A DNA stretch of 64,000 bases from Gallaecimonas sp. GXIMD4217 (GTDB lineage: Bacteria > Pseudomonadota > Gammaproteobacteria > Enterobacterales > Gallaecimonadaceae). Where the stretch lies: positions 620,001 through 684,000 of the forward strand of contig NZ_CP149925.1 of NCBI RefSeq assembly GCF_038087665.1, in the 5' to 3' direction. How positions within the stretch are numbered: the first letter of the stretch is position 1; each line of letters starts with the position of its first letter. Positions 53,427 through 61,830 of this stretch are shown in pieces. The notes under the pieces are model-generated. The model was not told the origin of the DNA, searched no databases, and worked only from the letters and a program-made list of their open reading frames with translations. The translations under genes were made by a program, and so were the position numbers.

Positions 53427-53822
53427 TCAGCGACGGTGGCGCGCCAGCCGCTCCCGTTCGGCCTTTCTCAGGCTGGCGACGATAAGGTCATAGGACTGCT
53501 CCATCAGGCGCCGGACTTCGCCTTCGGGGATGGAGCCGTCCAGGATCACCGTGTTCCAGTGGCTCTTGCTCATGTGGTAGCCGGGGATGATGGCGGGGAA
53601 GTGGCTGCGCAGCATGTCGGCCTGGTTGGGCTCGCACTTGAGGTTCATGCACCAGTGCCCGGCCATCTTGCCGTCCGTGCCTTTTTCGTTGCCCTTGCCC
53701 AGGGCCAGGGTGGCGAACATCTTGCCGCCGACCTTGAAGACGGCCACATCAGGCCCGAAGGGATGGTCCTCCACGGCCTCAGGCAGGCCGAGCAGGTGCG
53801 CTCTGGCGGCATCTCTATCCAT
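53427..53822 (-). CDS. MmcQ/YjbR family protein
   Basis: The 131-residue single-domain YjbR (CyaY-like fold) protein starts MDRDAARAHLLGLPEAVEDHP, with VAVFKVGGKMFATL, MNLKCEPNQADMLR and HMSKSHWNTVILDG typical of the family. It is probably a DNA-binding or ligand-binding protein, but function is not established. GGGGAG lies 8 bp upstream of ATG 53822. Confidence 0.9.
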   Translation of the reverse strand: MDRDAARAHLLGLPEAVEDHPFGPDVAVFKVGGKMFATLALGKGNEKGTDGKMAGHWCMNLKCEPNQADMLRSHFPAIIPGYHMSKSHWNTVILDGSIPEGEVRRLMEQSYDLIVASLRKAERERLARHRR

Positions 53823-53891
53823 GTTGTTGCTCCCCGTGGGCCAGCACGGGCCTCATGTCACACAAAAAGCGCCCCTGAGGCCGCCTCTATG

Positions 53892-54962
53892 TCAGGACGT
53901 CAGTATCAAATGGGGGATCTCGGTGCCGGGCAGGCCGCTGCCGGCCATGGCGAAGATGATGGCCAGCAGCGGCAGGGCCACCGCCAGGTACCAGGCCAGG
54001 GACACCAGCATGGCGTAGCCGTTCATGGGCAGCTGCCGGCCCGGGTGCTTGCGTTCGCCCAGCAGATCCAGCACCCCCACCACCAGCAGTATGGCCAGCA
54101 GGCTGAGGCCGAAGGTCAGCGACGCCGCAAAGCCCGCCGCCGAGCAAGCCATCACCGCCCAGAAGGCCAGCCTGCTCTGGGTGGAGGCCATGATGGCCTT
54201 GAGCACCCGGCCGCCGTCCAGGGGATGTATGGGCAGCAGGTTGAACAGGTTCAGGAAGGCCGCCAGGGAGGCCACGGCGCCGATAAAGGCCGAGCCGGTC
54301 AGCAGATAGAGGCCGTAGGCCGCCAGGCACATGGCCATGCCGAAGCTGGGGCCGGCCAGGGCCACGTAGACCTCCTGCCACTGGGTGCGAAAGCGCTCCG
54401 AGGCCACGGCGGCGCCGCCAAAGAAGGGGATCAGGAAGATGCCCTTGGTCTTGATGCCGAAGCGGTGCATGGCCTTGAGGTGGCCATATTCGTGGAACAC
54501 CAGTATCGCCAGCAGGATCACCGCCATCTGCCAGTTGAACAGGTACGCGTAGCTGGCGAAGCTGGCCCCGGCCAGGGCCACCTTGATGACCTTGGCGGAC
54601 TTGAACAGCTTGAAGCCCAGGGCCGCCCAGCCGATCAGGCCGCTGCGCCGGGCCGGCGCCTGCTGCGCCCTGGCGTTGCCCAGGGACTGGCTCAGATCCG
54701 GCGGCAGCAGCAGCTGGCCCTGGGTCTGCTCGTCGCCGCGCTGGATACGGTAGTCAAGCTGGGTCATTCGCCAGTCCAGCTTGAATTCCAGCTGCCAGTC
54801 CCCCTCGCCGAAGGCGAAGGGATGGCTGCTGGCGGTGGAAGTGAGGTTGCGCTTCTCGCTGACCAGCTGGTCGTTGAGATAGACGTATTCCTTGCCATAG
54901 ATGTCGGCCTCCAGCCTGAGCTGGTGGCCGAAAACGGTCATGTCGAGCAGGGTCAGTTTCAT
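53892..54962 (-). CDS. Site-2-protease-like M50 membrane metallopeptidase
   Basis: The 356-residue protein has a soluble N-terminal half (~1-125; beta-rich, starting MKLTLLDMTVFGHQLRLEAD) followed by six or so membrane helices. The zinc site is HEYGH in LAILVFHEYGHLKAMHRFG, and the third ligand is in NLLPIHPLDGGRVLKAI (LDGGR), so the catalytic residues are intact. It lacks PDZ domains, unlike RseP. It could act on an anti-sigma or small membrane substrate, none of which is visible nearby. Confidence 0.88.
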   Translation of the reverse strand: MKLTLLDMTVFGHQLRLEADIYGKEYVYLNDQLVSEKRNLTSTASSHPFAFGEGDWQLEFKLDWRMTQLDYRIQRGDEQTQGQLLLPPDLSQSLGNARAQQAPARRSGLIGWAALGFKLFKSAKVIKVALAGASFASYAYLFNWQMAVILLAILVFHEYGHLKAMHRFGIKTKGIFLIPFFGGAAVASERFRTQWQEVYVALAGPSFGMAMCLAAYGLYLLTGSAFIGAVASLAAFLNLFNLLPIHPLDGGRVLKAIMASTQSRLAFWAVMACSAAGFAASLTFGLSLLAILLVVGVLDLLGERKHPGRQLPMNGYAMLVSLAWYLAVALPLLAIIFAMAGSGLPGTEIPHLILTS

Positions 54963-55023
54963 GGCTCACGGGCGGCAGAGTCAAACTGCCGCCTTTATGC
55001 CACAAATGGCGCCGCGATGCAGC

Positions 55024-55515
55024 CTACTGCCAGCGGACCTCGCTGAGCACACCGGGCTTTTCGCCGATCAGGGTCTTGACCACCTGGTTGTGTTCGTCCA
55101 CCAGGATCAGCCTGGGGATGCCGGCATTGGCGAAGCGGCCGTAGAGGCTGCGGTCCGGATCGGCCACCAGCGGGAAGTTGGTACCGAATTCCTTGGCGAA
55201 CCTGGCCAGGGCGTCGGGGCTTTCCTCCCGGCCTATGCCGACGATCTGGAGATCGTCATCCCGGGCCAGCTCGGAGGCCATCAGGTCGCGGATGGTGCGC
55301 TGGGAGTCGTGGCACCAGGTGGCGAATAGGATCACCAGCTTGCGCTTGCTGGACAGGGCCAGATCCAGGGACTGGCCGTCGATGCTTTCCAGGGGCGGCA
55401 GCGGCAACTGCTGGCCCTGGCTGACATAGGTGAGGTAGTCGGGCTTGTCTGGCGGGGTCTGGGCGCAGGCGGCCAGCATCGGCAGCAGCGCCAGGGGAAT
55501 GAGTCGTTTCAACAT
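55024..55515 (-). CDS. TlpA/ResA-like thioredoxin-fold lipoprotein with single active-site Cys
   Basis: The 163-residue protein starts at ATG 55515 (MLKRLIPLALLPMLAAC lipobox, AAGGA upstream); the open frame upstream is unlikely to be used. A TlpA-type fold follows with the segment ILFATWCHDSQRTIRDLM, where the usual CxxC is CHDS: the second Cys is Ser. GIPRLILVDEHNQVV carries the conserved cis-Pro. A single Cys suggests a peroxidase-like or ligand-binding role rather than disulfide exchange. Confidence 0.82.
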   Translation of the reverse strand: MLKRLIPLALLPMLAACAQTPPDKPDYLTYVSQGQQLPLPPLESIDGQSLDLALSSKRKLVILFATWCHDSQRTIRDLMASELARDDDLQIVGIGREESPDALARFAKEFGTNFPLVADPDRSLYGRFANAGIPRLILVDEHNQVVKTLIGEKPGVLSEVRWQ

Positions 55516-55585
55516 GGGGGTTCCTTGTGGCGAAAGGCAGCCATTCCCGGCTGCCTGGAAAACCCTTTGTGCCACAAAAGCAGGC

Positions 55586-56845
55586 TCAGTGCAGCTTGAG
55601 CCTGGGCCGGAACCAGCGGTTGACCCTGTCCGCCAGCCACAGGCCCAGGGTGCGCCAGAAGCCGAACAGGGCCAGCTGGTGCTTGCGGTAGAGGGACACG
55701 TACATCAGCTTGGCCAGGTGTCCCTCCACGAAGAAGGTGCCCTTGGACAGGCTGCCCATCAGGCCGCCGACGGCGCCGTCCTCGGCCAGGGATACCAGCG
55801 AGCCCTGGTCCCGGTACTGGAAGCTGGCATTGCTGCTTTGGCCGCGGGCCAGGGCGGCCAGGTGGCGGGCCAGGAAGTTGGCCTGTTGGTGGGCGGCCTG
55901 GGCCCGGGGCGGGGCGGCGTCGCAGCAGTCGCCCAGGGCATAGATGTGCTCGTCGCTCAGCGAACGCAGCTGCTCGTCCACCACCAGCTGGTTGCGCTTG
56001 TTGCATTCCAGGCCCAGCTGCTGCAGCCAGTCGGCGCCCTTGATGCCGGCGGCCCAGACCAGCAGATCGGCGTCGACCTTTTCCTCGCCCTCCAGCACGA
56101 AGCCGTCCTTGTCGGCCCGGATCACCTTGGCGCTGGTGCGAATGTGGATGTCCATGCCGGCCAGCTCCCGGGCCGCCTTCTGGCTGATACGCTCCTTCAG
56201 TGCCGGCAGGATCCTTGGCCCCGCCTCCAGCAGGCTGATGGCCAGATCCAGCCGGCTGGCGCCGTAGTGGCGCAGCTGCTGTGCGGCGCTGACCAGCTCG
56301 GCGGACAGCTCCACGCCGGTGGCGCCGGCCCCTACTATGGTGACCCGCAGCGGCTGCTGGTCGGCCTTAAGCTGGCGGCCCTGGACCTTGGCCAGCAGGT
56401 GCTGGTGGAAACGTATTGCCTGATCCGGTGCATCCAGGAAGAAGGCATGCTCGGCCACGCCGGGCACCCCGAAGTCGGCGCTCTGGCTGCCCAGGGCCAG
56501 CACCAGCAGGTCGTAGTCGAGGTGGGTGGCGCCGGACAGGTAACGGCCCTTGTCGTCGCGGCTGGCGGCCAGCTGGATCTGCTTGTTGTCGCTGTCCAGC
56601 TCGGTCATCCGTCCCTGCAGGAACTGGAAGTGGTTGAGCCTGGCCAGCAGCAGGTAGTCGGCGCCGCCCAGCTCCGGGTTGAAGGCGCCGGTGGCCACCT
56701 CGTGCAGCAGGGGTTTCCAGACATGCTGGCGGCTCTGGTCGATAAGCCAGACCTCCGCCTCGCCGCGCCGTCCAAGCTGGCGGCCCAGGCGGCAGGCCAG
56801 CTCCAGTCCTCCGGCGCCACCGCCGACGATCAGGATCCTTTTCAC
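55586..56845 (-). CDS. ndh: Type II NADH dehydrogenase (NDH-2-like)
   Basis: Non-proton-pumping NADH:quinone oxidoreductase of the inner membrane. The 419-residue sequence starts at GTG 56845 (GAGGAG about 8 bp upstream) with the FAD motif ILIVGGGAGGLELACRLG; the NADH site is VTIVGAGATGVELSAEL, followed by LVWAAGIKGADWL and YALGDCCDAAPP. The C-terminal amphipathic helix (LWLADRVNRWFRPRLKLH) fits membrane attachment. Closely related sulfide:quinone or ferredoxin reductases are less likely. Confidence 0.92.
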   Translation of the reverse strand: MKRILIVGGGAGGLELACRLGRQLGRRGEAEVWLIDQSRQHVWKPLLHEVATGAFNPELGGADYLLLARLNHFQFLQGRMTELDSDNKQIQLAASRDDKGRYLSGATHLDYDLLVLALGSQSADFGVPGVAEHAFFLDAPDQAIRFHQHLLAKVQGRQLKADQQPLRVTIVGAGATGVELSAELVSAAQQLRHYGASRLDLAISLLEAGPRILPALKERISQKAARELAGMDIHIRTSAKVIRADKDGFVLEGEEKVDADLLVWAAGIKGADWLQQLGLECNKRNQLVVDEQLRSLSDEHIYALGDCCDAAPPRAQAAHQQANFLARHLAALARGQSSNASFQYRDQGSLVSLAEDGAVGGLMGSLSKGTFFVEGHLAKLMYVSLYRKHQLALFGFWRTLGLWLADRVNRWFRPRLKLH

Positions 56846-56999
56846 AGGCAGTCTCCTCAGTTTTTTCTTACTCTAACAGAAGCTTAGTTGCTGGCTGCCG
56901 GATGAACGCCGGGGCCGGCCGTCAACAAAAGCTGCCAGGGTTCGGGGGCCGTTGGCGCGCCTGGCCCAGGCTGGCCTTTGCCGTTTTGGGGAGCGATCC

Positions 57000-57680
57000 A
57001 TGAACAAGATGCTGATGACGCTGGGCTGCCTGCTGCTGGCCGCCTGTTCCGAGCCCGAGGCGCCCGAGTCACGGGACGGCGCCTCGGCGGTGCCGGCCGA
57101 GCCGGTCCCCGAGCCGCGGTTGCCCTTGCCGGAGCGGGAGGCGCCCTTCAAGGTCCGGGTTTACGACTGCGAGGGTGAGCGGGTGGTGCTGGAGTTGCGG
57201 GACGGCGGCGGCTGGCTGTTTGCCCCTGGTTTGTCCCTGGAAATGCAGGCCGAGCCGGCCGCGTCCGGGGTCAGGATGAGCGGGGAAGGGGGCGTGTTCT
57301 TCTGGTCCAAGGGCCAGGAGGCCAGGCTGGAAACCCCGACGGGGCGGCGCCATTGCCGGGAGCAGGTTGCGGAAGCGCCCTGGGAGCAGAGCAAGCTGAG
57401 CGGCATGGATTTTCGCGCCGTCGGCAACGAACCCGGCTGGGTACTGGAGATCCAGGGCAACCGACTGCTGCTGGTGACCGATTACGGCAATACCCGTATC
57501 GAGGACAGCGCCGAGGTGCGGGAATTCGGCGACCAGAGCCTGTTCAAGGGCCAGCGCCTCGACGTGACCCTGGCGCCGGGGCCCTGCGTTGATGACATGA
57601 GCGGCCAGCGTTTCGAGACCAAGGTGACGATAAGGCTGGCCGGGCAGGCCATGAAGGGCTGCGGCCGGCCGCTCCATTGA
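57000..57680 (+). CDS. Lipoprotein with MliC-like lysozyme-inhibitor domain
   Basis: The 226-residue lipoprotein starts at ATG 57000 (GGGGAG 7 bp upstream) with lipobox LLLAAC. The first domain resembles MliC: VRVYDCEGERVVLEL and SGEGGVFFWSKGQEARLE, the KG-containing loop that blocks lysozyme. The second (~140-225; MDFRAVGNEPGWVLEIQG and VTLAPGPCVDDMSGQRFE) is of the COG3650 type. Such two-domain proteins may protect the wall from C-type lysozyme, which fits a host- or protist-exposed life. Function of the second domain is unknown. Confidence 0.85.
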   Translation: MNKMLMTLGCLLLAACSEPEAPESRDGASAVPAEPVPEPRLPLPEREAPFKVRVYDCEGERVVLELRDGGGWLFAPGLSLEMQAEPAASGVRMSGEGGVFFWSKGQEARLETPTGRRHCREQVAEAPWEQSKLSGMDFRAVGNEPGWVLEIQGNRLLLVTDYGNTRIEDSAEVREFGDQSLFKGQRLDVTLAPGPCVDDMSGQRFETKVTIRLAGQAMKGCGRPLH

Positions 57681-57704
57681 AAAAGGCGCCCCTGGGGGCG
57701 CCTT
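57681..57704 (-). terminator. Intrinsic terminator after ygfZ
   Basis: On the minus strand AAGGCGCCCC-C-AGGGGCGCCTTTTT: a strong stem of about 9 bp and a T-run, between the convergent ygfZ and MliC-lipoprotein ends. Confidence 0.85.
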
Positions 57705-57705
57705 G

Positions 57706-58710
57706 TCAGTCGCTGGTTATTGCATAGGGCATGGGTGCCAGCTGCAGCGCGCTGTGCTCATCGCCCTTGACCCGGAAGCGCTCGTCGCCCTCCAGATCGT
57801 TGCGGCACACCGCCAGCAGGTGCAGGCTGCCATCGCCGAAGCGGTAGCTGGCCACCACCACGCCGCCGGGGCGGAAGTTGTCGCCCAGGCTCAGCTCCAG
57901 GGCGTCGCCGGCTTGGGGGGCCTTATCGGCGCTGCCCGCCAGGTGCCACATGGCCCGCTTGTTGCCGCCCCTGTAGTGCATGCGCGCCACCACTTCCTGG
58001 CCGGCGTAGCAGCCCTTGTCGAAGGCGATACCGTCCAGCAGCTGCAGGTTGAGCTGCTGGGGCACGTATTCCCCCTGCAGGGGGGCCGGCAGGCTGGGCT
58101 CGGCGGCCAGGATGTCCAGGCCCACCCAGGCGCCGCTTTCCAGCCAGAGGGCATCGGCGTCCTTGACCAGGGCGGCCATGGCGTCGGCGCTCAGCAGCAC
58201 CAGGTAGCGGGGGAAGGGGCTGTCCAGGCGCAGCACCAGGCCGCCGTCCAGCGGCGCCGTCTGGTTATGGCCCTGGGGGCAGGCGCCCAGCTTGTCGCCG
58301 AGCCAGGCCTCGGCGCCGTCGCCGGTCACGCCCAGCATCAGCAGCGTGTCGCTGGCATCCGTCAGTTCGACCTTGGAGAAGACGGCGTACTTGGCCAGGG
58401 CCGGCAGTTGCTGGGCCACGGCGCCTTTGTCCTGCAGCAGCAGTAGGTCGTCGCCCTGTTTGAAGGCCCGGAACAGGCCCTGCATCTTGCCCTTGGCGTC
58501 GCAATGGGCGCCGAGGCGGGCATGGCGGTCGTCCAGCCTGGTGACGTCCAGGGTCACCTGGCCCTGCAGGAAGCTGGTGGCGTCCGGGCCGCTCAGGCGC
58601 ACCAGGCCCAGGCTGTCGATGGGGATCAGGGCCAGCTGGGCCGGCTGCTGCTGGCCGCTGAGGGGAGCGAGATGGCGGTCTTGAATGAGGGGTTGCCAAT
58701 GCTGAGTCAT
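57706..58710 (-). CDS. ygfZ: Folate-binding iron-sulfur assembly protein YgfZ
   Basis: Tetrahydrofolate-dependent protein (GcvT-like fold) that supports Fe-S cluster repair, for example in MiaB. The 334-residue protein starts at ATG 58710 (GGAGGA about 6 bp upstream). The signature KGCYAGQEVVARMHYRG, with the conserved Cys, is present near residue 230, and GPDATSFLQGQVTLDV is the N-terminal hallmark. The frame is open further upstream but antisense to sdhE. ygfZ is divergent from sdhE as in E. coli. Confidence 0.94.
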   Translation of the reverse strand: MTQHWQPLIQDRHLAPLSGQQQPAQLALIPIDSLGLVRLSGPDATSFLQGQVTLDVTRLDDRHARLGAHCDAKGKMQGLFRAFKQGDDLLLLQDKGAVAQQLPALAKYAVFSKVELTDASDTLLMLGVTGDGAEAWLGDKLGACPQGHNQTAPLDGGLVLRLDSPFPRYLVLLSADAMAALVKDADALWLESGAWVGLDILAAEPSLPAPLQGEYVPQQLNLQLLDGIAFDKGCYAGQEVVARMHYRGGNKRAMWHLAGSADKAPQAGDALELSLGDNFRPGGVVVASYRFGDGSLHLLAVCRNDLEGDERFRVKGDEHSALQLAPMPYAITSD

Positions 58711-58809
58711 GGGGTCCTCCTTGGAACTTGCCGCCATCATACTCCTGGTGGCGACAAGGCCCAAGAGCTGAGGTAGACTTGGCGCCACAACGGCGAGGAG
58801 TATTCTTTG

Positions 58810-59073
58810 ATGACTGATCCGGTACACAAGGCCAGGCTGAAGTGGGCCTGCCGCCGCGGCATGTTGGAGCTGGACGTGCTGTTCGAGCCCTTCGTGGAAG
58901 AAGCCTACGACGACCTGCCCGAGGACCAGAAAAAGGTCTTCGAACGCCTGCTGGCATGCGACGATCCGGAGCTGTTTGCCTGGATCATGGGCCACGAGCA
59001 GTGCCAGGATCCCGAGCTGGCCGCCATGGTCAAGCATATCGTCGACCGTGTCCACGCCCGTATCCAGTCATAA
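58810..59073 (+). CDS. sdhE: Succinate dehydrogenase flavinylation factor SdhE
   Basis: Assists covalent FAD attachment to succinate dehydrogenase and fumarate reductase. The 87-residue protein starts at ATG 58810 (GAGGAG about 8 bp upstream) and carries the family motif WACRRGMLELDVLFEPFVEE, with the RGxxE essential for flavinylation, and LLACDDPELFAWIMG. It overlaps the downstream ygfX frame and is divergent from ygfZ, the conserved gammaproteobacterial arrangement. Confidence 0.95.
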   Translation: MTDPVHKARLKWACRRGMLELDVLFEPFVEEAYDDLPEDQKKVFERLLACDDPELFAWIMGHEQCQDPELAAMVKHIVDRVHARIQS

Positions 59074-59419
59074 CCTCAGAGTGACTCCCTGGCCGGGCCG
59101 CCAGCGGCTGCGCTGGCTGTGCCTGGCCTGTCTCCTTCCCCTCTTCTTCTTTCTTTCATCCTGGTGGGCCCTGCCGGCCTGGCTGCTGCTGTGCTGGGTG
59201 CCCCTGCCGGCACCGCCGGAGCTGTTGTGGCTAAGCGAAAGCGGCGAGCTGCGGCTGAGTGCCGGCGACAGCCAGTACCGGGGCAGGGCCAGCCCGGCGC
59301 TGCTGACCCCCAGGCTGGTGATGCTGAGGCTGCACAAGCGCTGGTATTGGCTCTTCGAGCCGGAGCTGTCCGCCAGCGACTGGCGGCGCCTGCACCGCTG
59401 CCTGAGAAGCCGGCCATGA
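59048..59419 (+). CDS. ygfX: YgfX-like membrane protein
   Basis: Probable homologue of YgfX (CptA), a small inner-membrane protein reported to affect cell division in E. coli and encoded with sdhE. Taking GTG 59048 as start gives 123 residues; two adjacent membrane helices (WLCLACLLPLFFFLSSWWAL, LPAWLLLCWVPLPAPP) are followed by a soluble part (LLWLSESGELRLSAGDSQYRG ... SDWRRLHRCLRSRP). Sequence similarity is low but size, topology and overlap with the sdhE end agree. Confidence 0.75.
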   Translation: MSTPVSSHNLRVTPWPGRQRLRWLCLACLLPLFFFLSSWWALPAWLLLCWVPLPAPPELLWLSESGELRLSAGDSQYRGRASPALLTPRLVMLRLHKRWYWLFEPELSASDWRRLHRCLRSRP

Positions 59420-59444
59420 AAAAGGGCGGCCAGTGCCGCCCTGT

Positions 59445-61043
59445 TCAGAAATCGCCCGGCTTGAGCACGGTGGGGCCGGAATTCTCCAGCTGCTGGGGGT
59501 GATCCAGGGTGAAGTGCAGCCCCCGGGACTCCTTGCGCTTGAGGGCGGAGCGGATGATCAGCTCGGCGACCGTGACCAGGTTGCGCAGCTCCAGCAGGTT
59601 GTTGCTGACCCTGAAGTGGGTGTAGTACTCCTGGATCTCCTGCTTGAGCAGCTCCACCCGCCGCAGCGCCCGCTCCAGGCGCTTGGTGGTGCGCACTATG
59701 CCCACGTAGTCCCACATGAACAGCCTGAGCTCGTGCCAGTTGTGGGCGATCACCACCTCCTCGTCGGAGTCGGTGACCTTGGATTCGTCCCAGGCCGGCG
59801 CCAGCGGTGGCTCGCCCAGGGTGCCAAGCTCCTTGATGATCTTGTCGGCGGCGGCGGCCCCGAACACCAGGCATTCCAGCAGCGAGTTGGAGGCCATGCG
59901 GTTGGCGCCATGCAGGCCGGTATAGGCCACTTCGCCCACCGCATAGAGGCCGTCCAGGTCGGTCTGGCCGTCCAGGTCGGTCATCACCCCGCCGCAGGTG
60001 TAGTGGGCGGCCGGCACCACAGGGATGGGCTCGCGGGTGATGTCGATGCCCAGGCCCTTGAGCTTCTGGTAGATGGTGGGGAAGTGCTTGCGCACGAACT
60101 CCGCCGGCTTGTGGCTGATGTCCAGGAAGACGCAGTCGGCGCCCAGCTTCTTCATCTCGTGGTCGATGGCGCGGGCCACCACGTCCCGGGGCGCCAGCTC
60201 GGCCAGCTCGTGATGCTGGTCCATGAAGCGGCTGCCGTCGGGACGGCGCAGCACGGCGCCTTCGCCGCGCAGGGCCTCGGTGACCAGAAAATTCCTGGCC
60301 TGGGGATGGTAGAGGCAGGTGGGGTGGAACTGGTTGAACTCCATGTTGGCCACCCGGCAGCCGGCCCGCCAGGCCATGGCGATGCCGTCGCCCGAGGCCA
60401 CGTCCGGGTTGGAGCTGTACTGGTAGACCTTGGAGGCGCCGCCGGTGGCCAGCACCACCGCCTTGGCCCGCACCCTTTCCACCCGGGCCTTGTGGCGGTT
60501 CCACACATAGGCGCCGAAGCAGCGCTGGCTGTCCAGGCCGAACTTATGGCCGGTGAGCAGATCCACGGCGTTGTGGGCTTCCAGCAGGCTGATGTTGGGG
60601 TGGGCCTTGACCGAATCCACCAGGGTCAGCTGCACGGCCCGGCCGGTGGCGTCGGCGGCGTGCAGGATGCGGCGGTGGGAATGGCCCCCTTCCCGGGTCA
60701 GGTGGTAGCGGTCTTCGCCCGGCTCCTTGTCGAAGGGCACGCCCAGGCCGATCAGCCACTCCAGGGCCTCCTTGGCATGGCTGGCGGTAAAGCGCACCGC
60801 GCCTTCGTCACAGATGCCGCCGCCGGCCACCAGGGTGTCCTGGACATGGAAGTCGACGCTGTCCGCTTCGTCGAAGACGGCGGCGATGCCCCCCTGAGCA
60901 TAGAAGGTGGAGCCTTCCTTGAGGGGGCCCTTGGCCAGCACCGTTACCTTGGCGTGGTCGGCCAGCTTCAGGGCCAGGGTCAGGCCGGCGGCGCCGCTGC
61001 CGATGACCAGGACGTCACAGAGATGGTCAGTGTCTGCTCGCAT
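59445..61043 (-). CDS. nadB: L-aspartate oxidase
   Basis: Oxidises L-aspartate to iminoaspartate, the first step of quinolinate and NAD synthesis. The 532-residue protein starts at ATG 61043 ([20 protein letters not shown]), with the FAD Rossmann motif [14 protein letters not shown] and the [20 protein letters not shown] and [20 protein letters not shown] segments typical of NadB/fumarate-reductase flavoproteins; the active-site Arg and His region [12 protein letters not shown] is intact. It is divergent from the rpoE operon, as in E. coli. Confidence 0.95.
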   Translation of the reverse strand: MRADTDHLCDVLVIGSGAAGLTLALKLADHAKVTVLAKGPLKEGSTFYAQGGIAAVFDEADSVDFHVQDTLVAGGGICDEGAVRFTASHAKEALEWLIGLGVPFDKEPGEDRYHLTREGGHSHRRILHAADATGRAVQLTLVDSVKAHPNISLLEAHNAVDLLTGHKFGLDSQRCFGAYVWNRHKARVERVRAKAVVLATGGASKVYQYSSNPDVASGDGIAMAWRAGCRVANMEFNQFHPTCLYHPQARNFLVTEALRGEGAVLRRPDGSRFMDQHHELAELAPRDVVARAIDHEMKKLGADCVFLDISHKPAEFVRKHFPTIYQKLKGLGIDITREPIPVVPAAHYTCGGVMTDLDGQTDLDGLYAVGEVAYTGLHGANRMASNSLLECLVFGAAAADKIIKELGTLGEPPLAPAWDESKVTDSDEEVVIAHNWHELRLFMWDYVGIVRTTKRLERALRRVELLKQEIQEYYTHFRVSNNLLELRNLVTVAELIIRSALKRKESRGLHFTLDHPQQLENSGPTVLKPGDF

Positions 61044-61131
61044 ACAGTATGATGACCAGAGGAGCAAGTGATTCAATGCGGCGCAGTATCTCGCCATCGG
61101 GGACGGGAGTCAAAAATCTTGACCCCGGTGT

Positions 61132-61158
61132 GAACTTCTCAAAATGGGTCCTGTCACA
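61132..61158 (+). promoter_or_regulatory. Sigma-E-type autoregulatory promoter of rpoE
   Basis: GAACTT at 61132-61137 as -35 and TCACA at 61154-61158 as -10, with 16 bp between, matching the extracytoplasmic sigma-E consensus (GAACTT-N16-TCnnA). It lies about 65-90 bp before the rpoE start, as expected for positive autoregulation. Confidence 0.65.
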
Positions 61159-61224
61159 GAAGATGCCTTTGCCCCGAGTCACGAACAAAAGTACGAGAAA
61201 AGCATGTTGGGAGAACAGGCTCGG

Positions 61225-61812
61225 ATGAGCGAGCAAAAGGCGGAGAACGATCTGGCGCTGGTGAGACGGGTGCAGCGCGGCGACAAGCAGGCCTTCAACC
61301 TGCTGGTAGGCAAATACCAGCACAAGTTGGCCAACCTGGTCAGCCGCTATGTGAAAAACCCCGGCGACGTCAGCGACGTGGTGCAGGAGGCCTTCATCAA
61401 GGCTTACCGCGCCTTGCCCAACTTCCGTGGCGAGAGCGCCTTCTACACCTGGCTGTACCGGATCGCCGTCAACAGTGCCAAGAACTATCTGGTTGCCCAG
61501 GGTCGCCGGCCGCCGGCCAGCGACGTGGACGCCAGCGAGGCGGAATATTACGACGGCAGCGAAGCGCTGAAGGCGGTGGACACCCCCGAGCACCTGCTGC
61601 TGTCGGACGAGATCAAGAAAGTGGTGTTCGACGCCATCGAAGCCCTGCCGGATGACCTGCGTTCGGCCATTACCCTGAGGGAAATGGAAGGCATGAGCTA
61701 CGAAGAGATCGCCACAGTGATGGATTGCCCAGTGGGAACGGTGCGCTCGCGCATCTTCCGGGCCAGGGAAGCCATCGACAAGAAACTGCAACCATTGCTT
61801 GGGCGCACCTAG
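61225..61812 (+). CDS. rpoE: RNA polymerase sigma factor RpoE (sigma-24)
   Basis: Envelope-stress sigma factor. The 195-residue sequence is taken from ATG 61225 (MSEQKAENDLALVRRVQRG), aligning with E. coli RpoE; ATG 61204 is possible, and starts before 61160 fall upstream of the sigma-E promoter. Region 2 is DVVQEAFIKAYRALPNFRG and FYTWLYRIAVNSAKNYLV; region 4 is LREMEGMSYEEIATVMDCPV, followed by GTVRSRIFRAREAI. It is followed by rseA 18 bp downstream. Confidence 0.97.
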   Translation: MSEQKAENDLALVRRVQRGDKQAFNLLVGKYQHKLANLVSRYVKNPGDVSDVVQEAFIKAYRALPNFRGESAFYTWLYRIAVNSAKNYLVAQGRRPPASDVDASEAEYYDGSEALKAVDTPEHLLLSDEIKKVVFDAIEALPDDLRSAITLREMEGMSYEEIATVMDCPVGTVRSRIFRAREAIDKKLQPLLGRT

Positions 61813-61830
61813 CGCTGTGAAGGTAACGAC

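Noticed and set aside
61144-61224. N-terminal extension of RpoE from the first in-frame ATG (61144)
   Set aside because: It starts within the sigma-E promoter, and conserved RpoE similarity begins only at MSEQ (61225).
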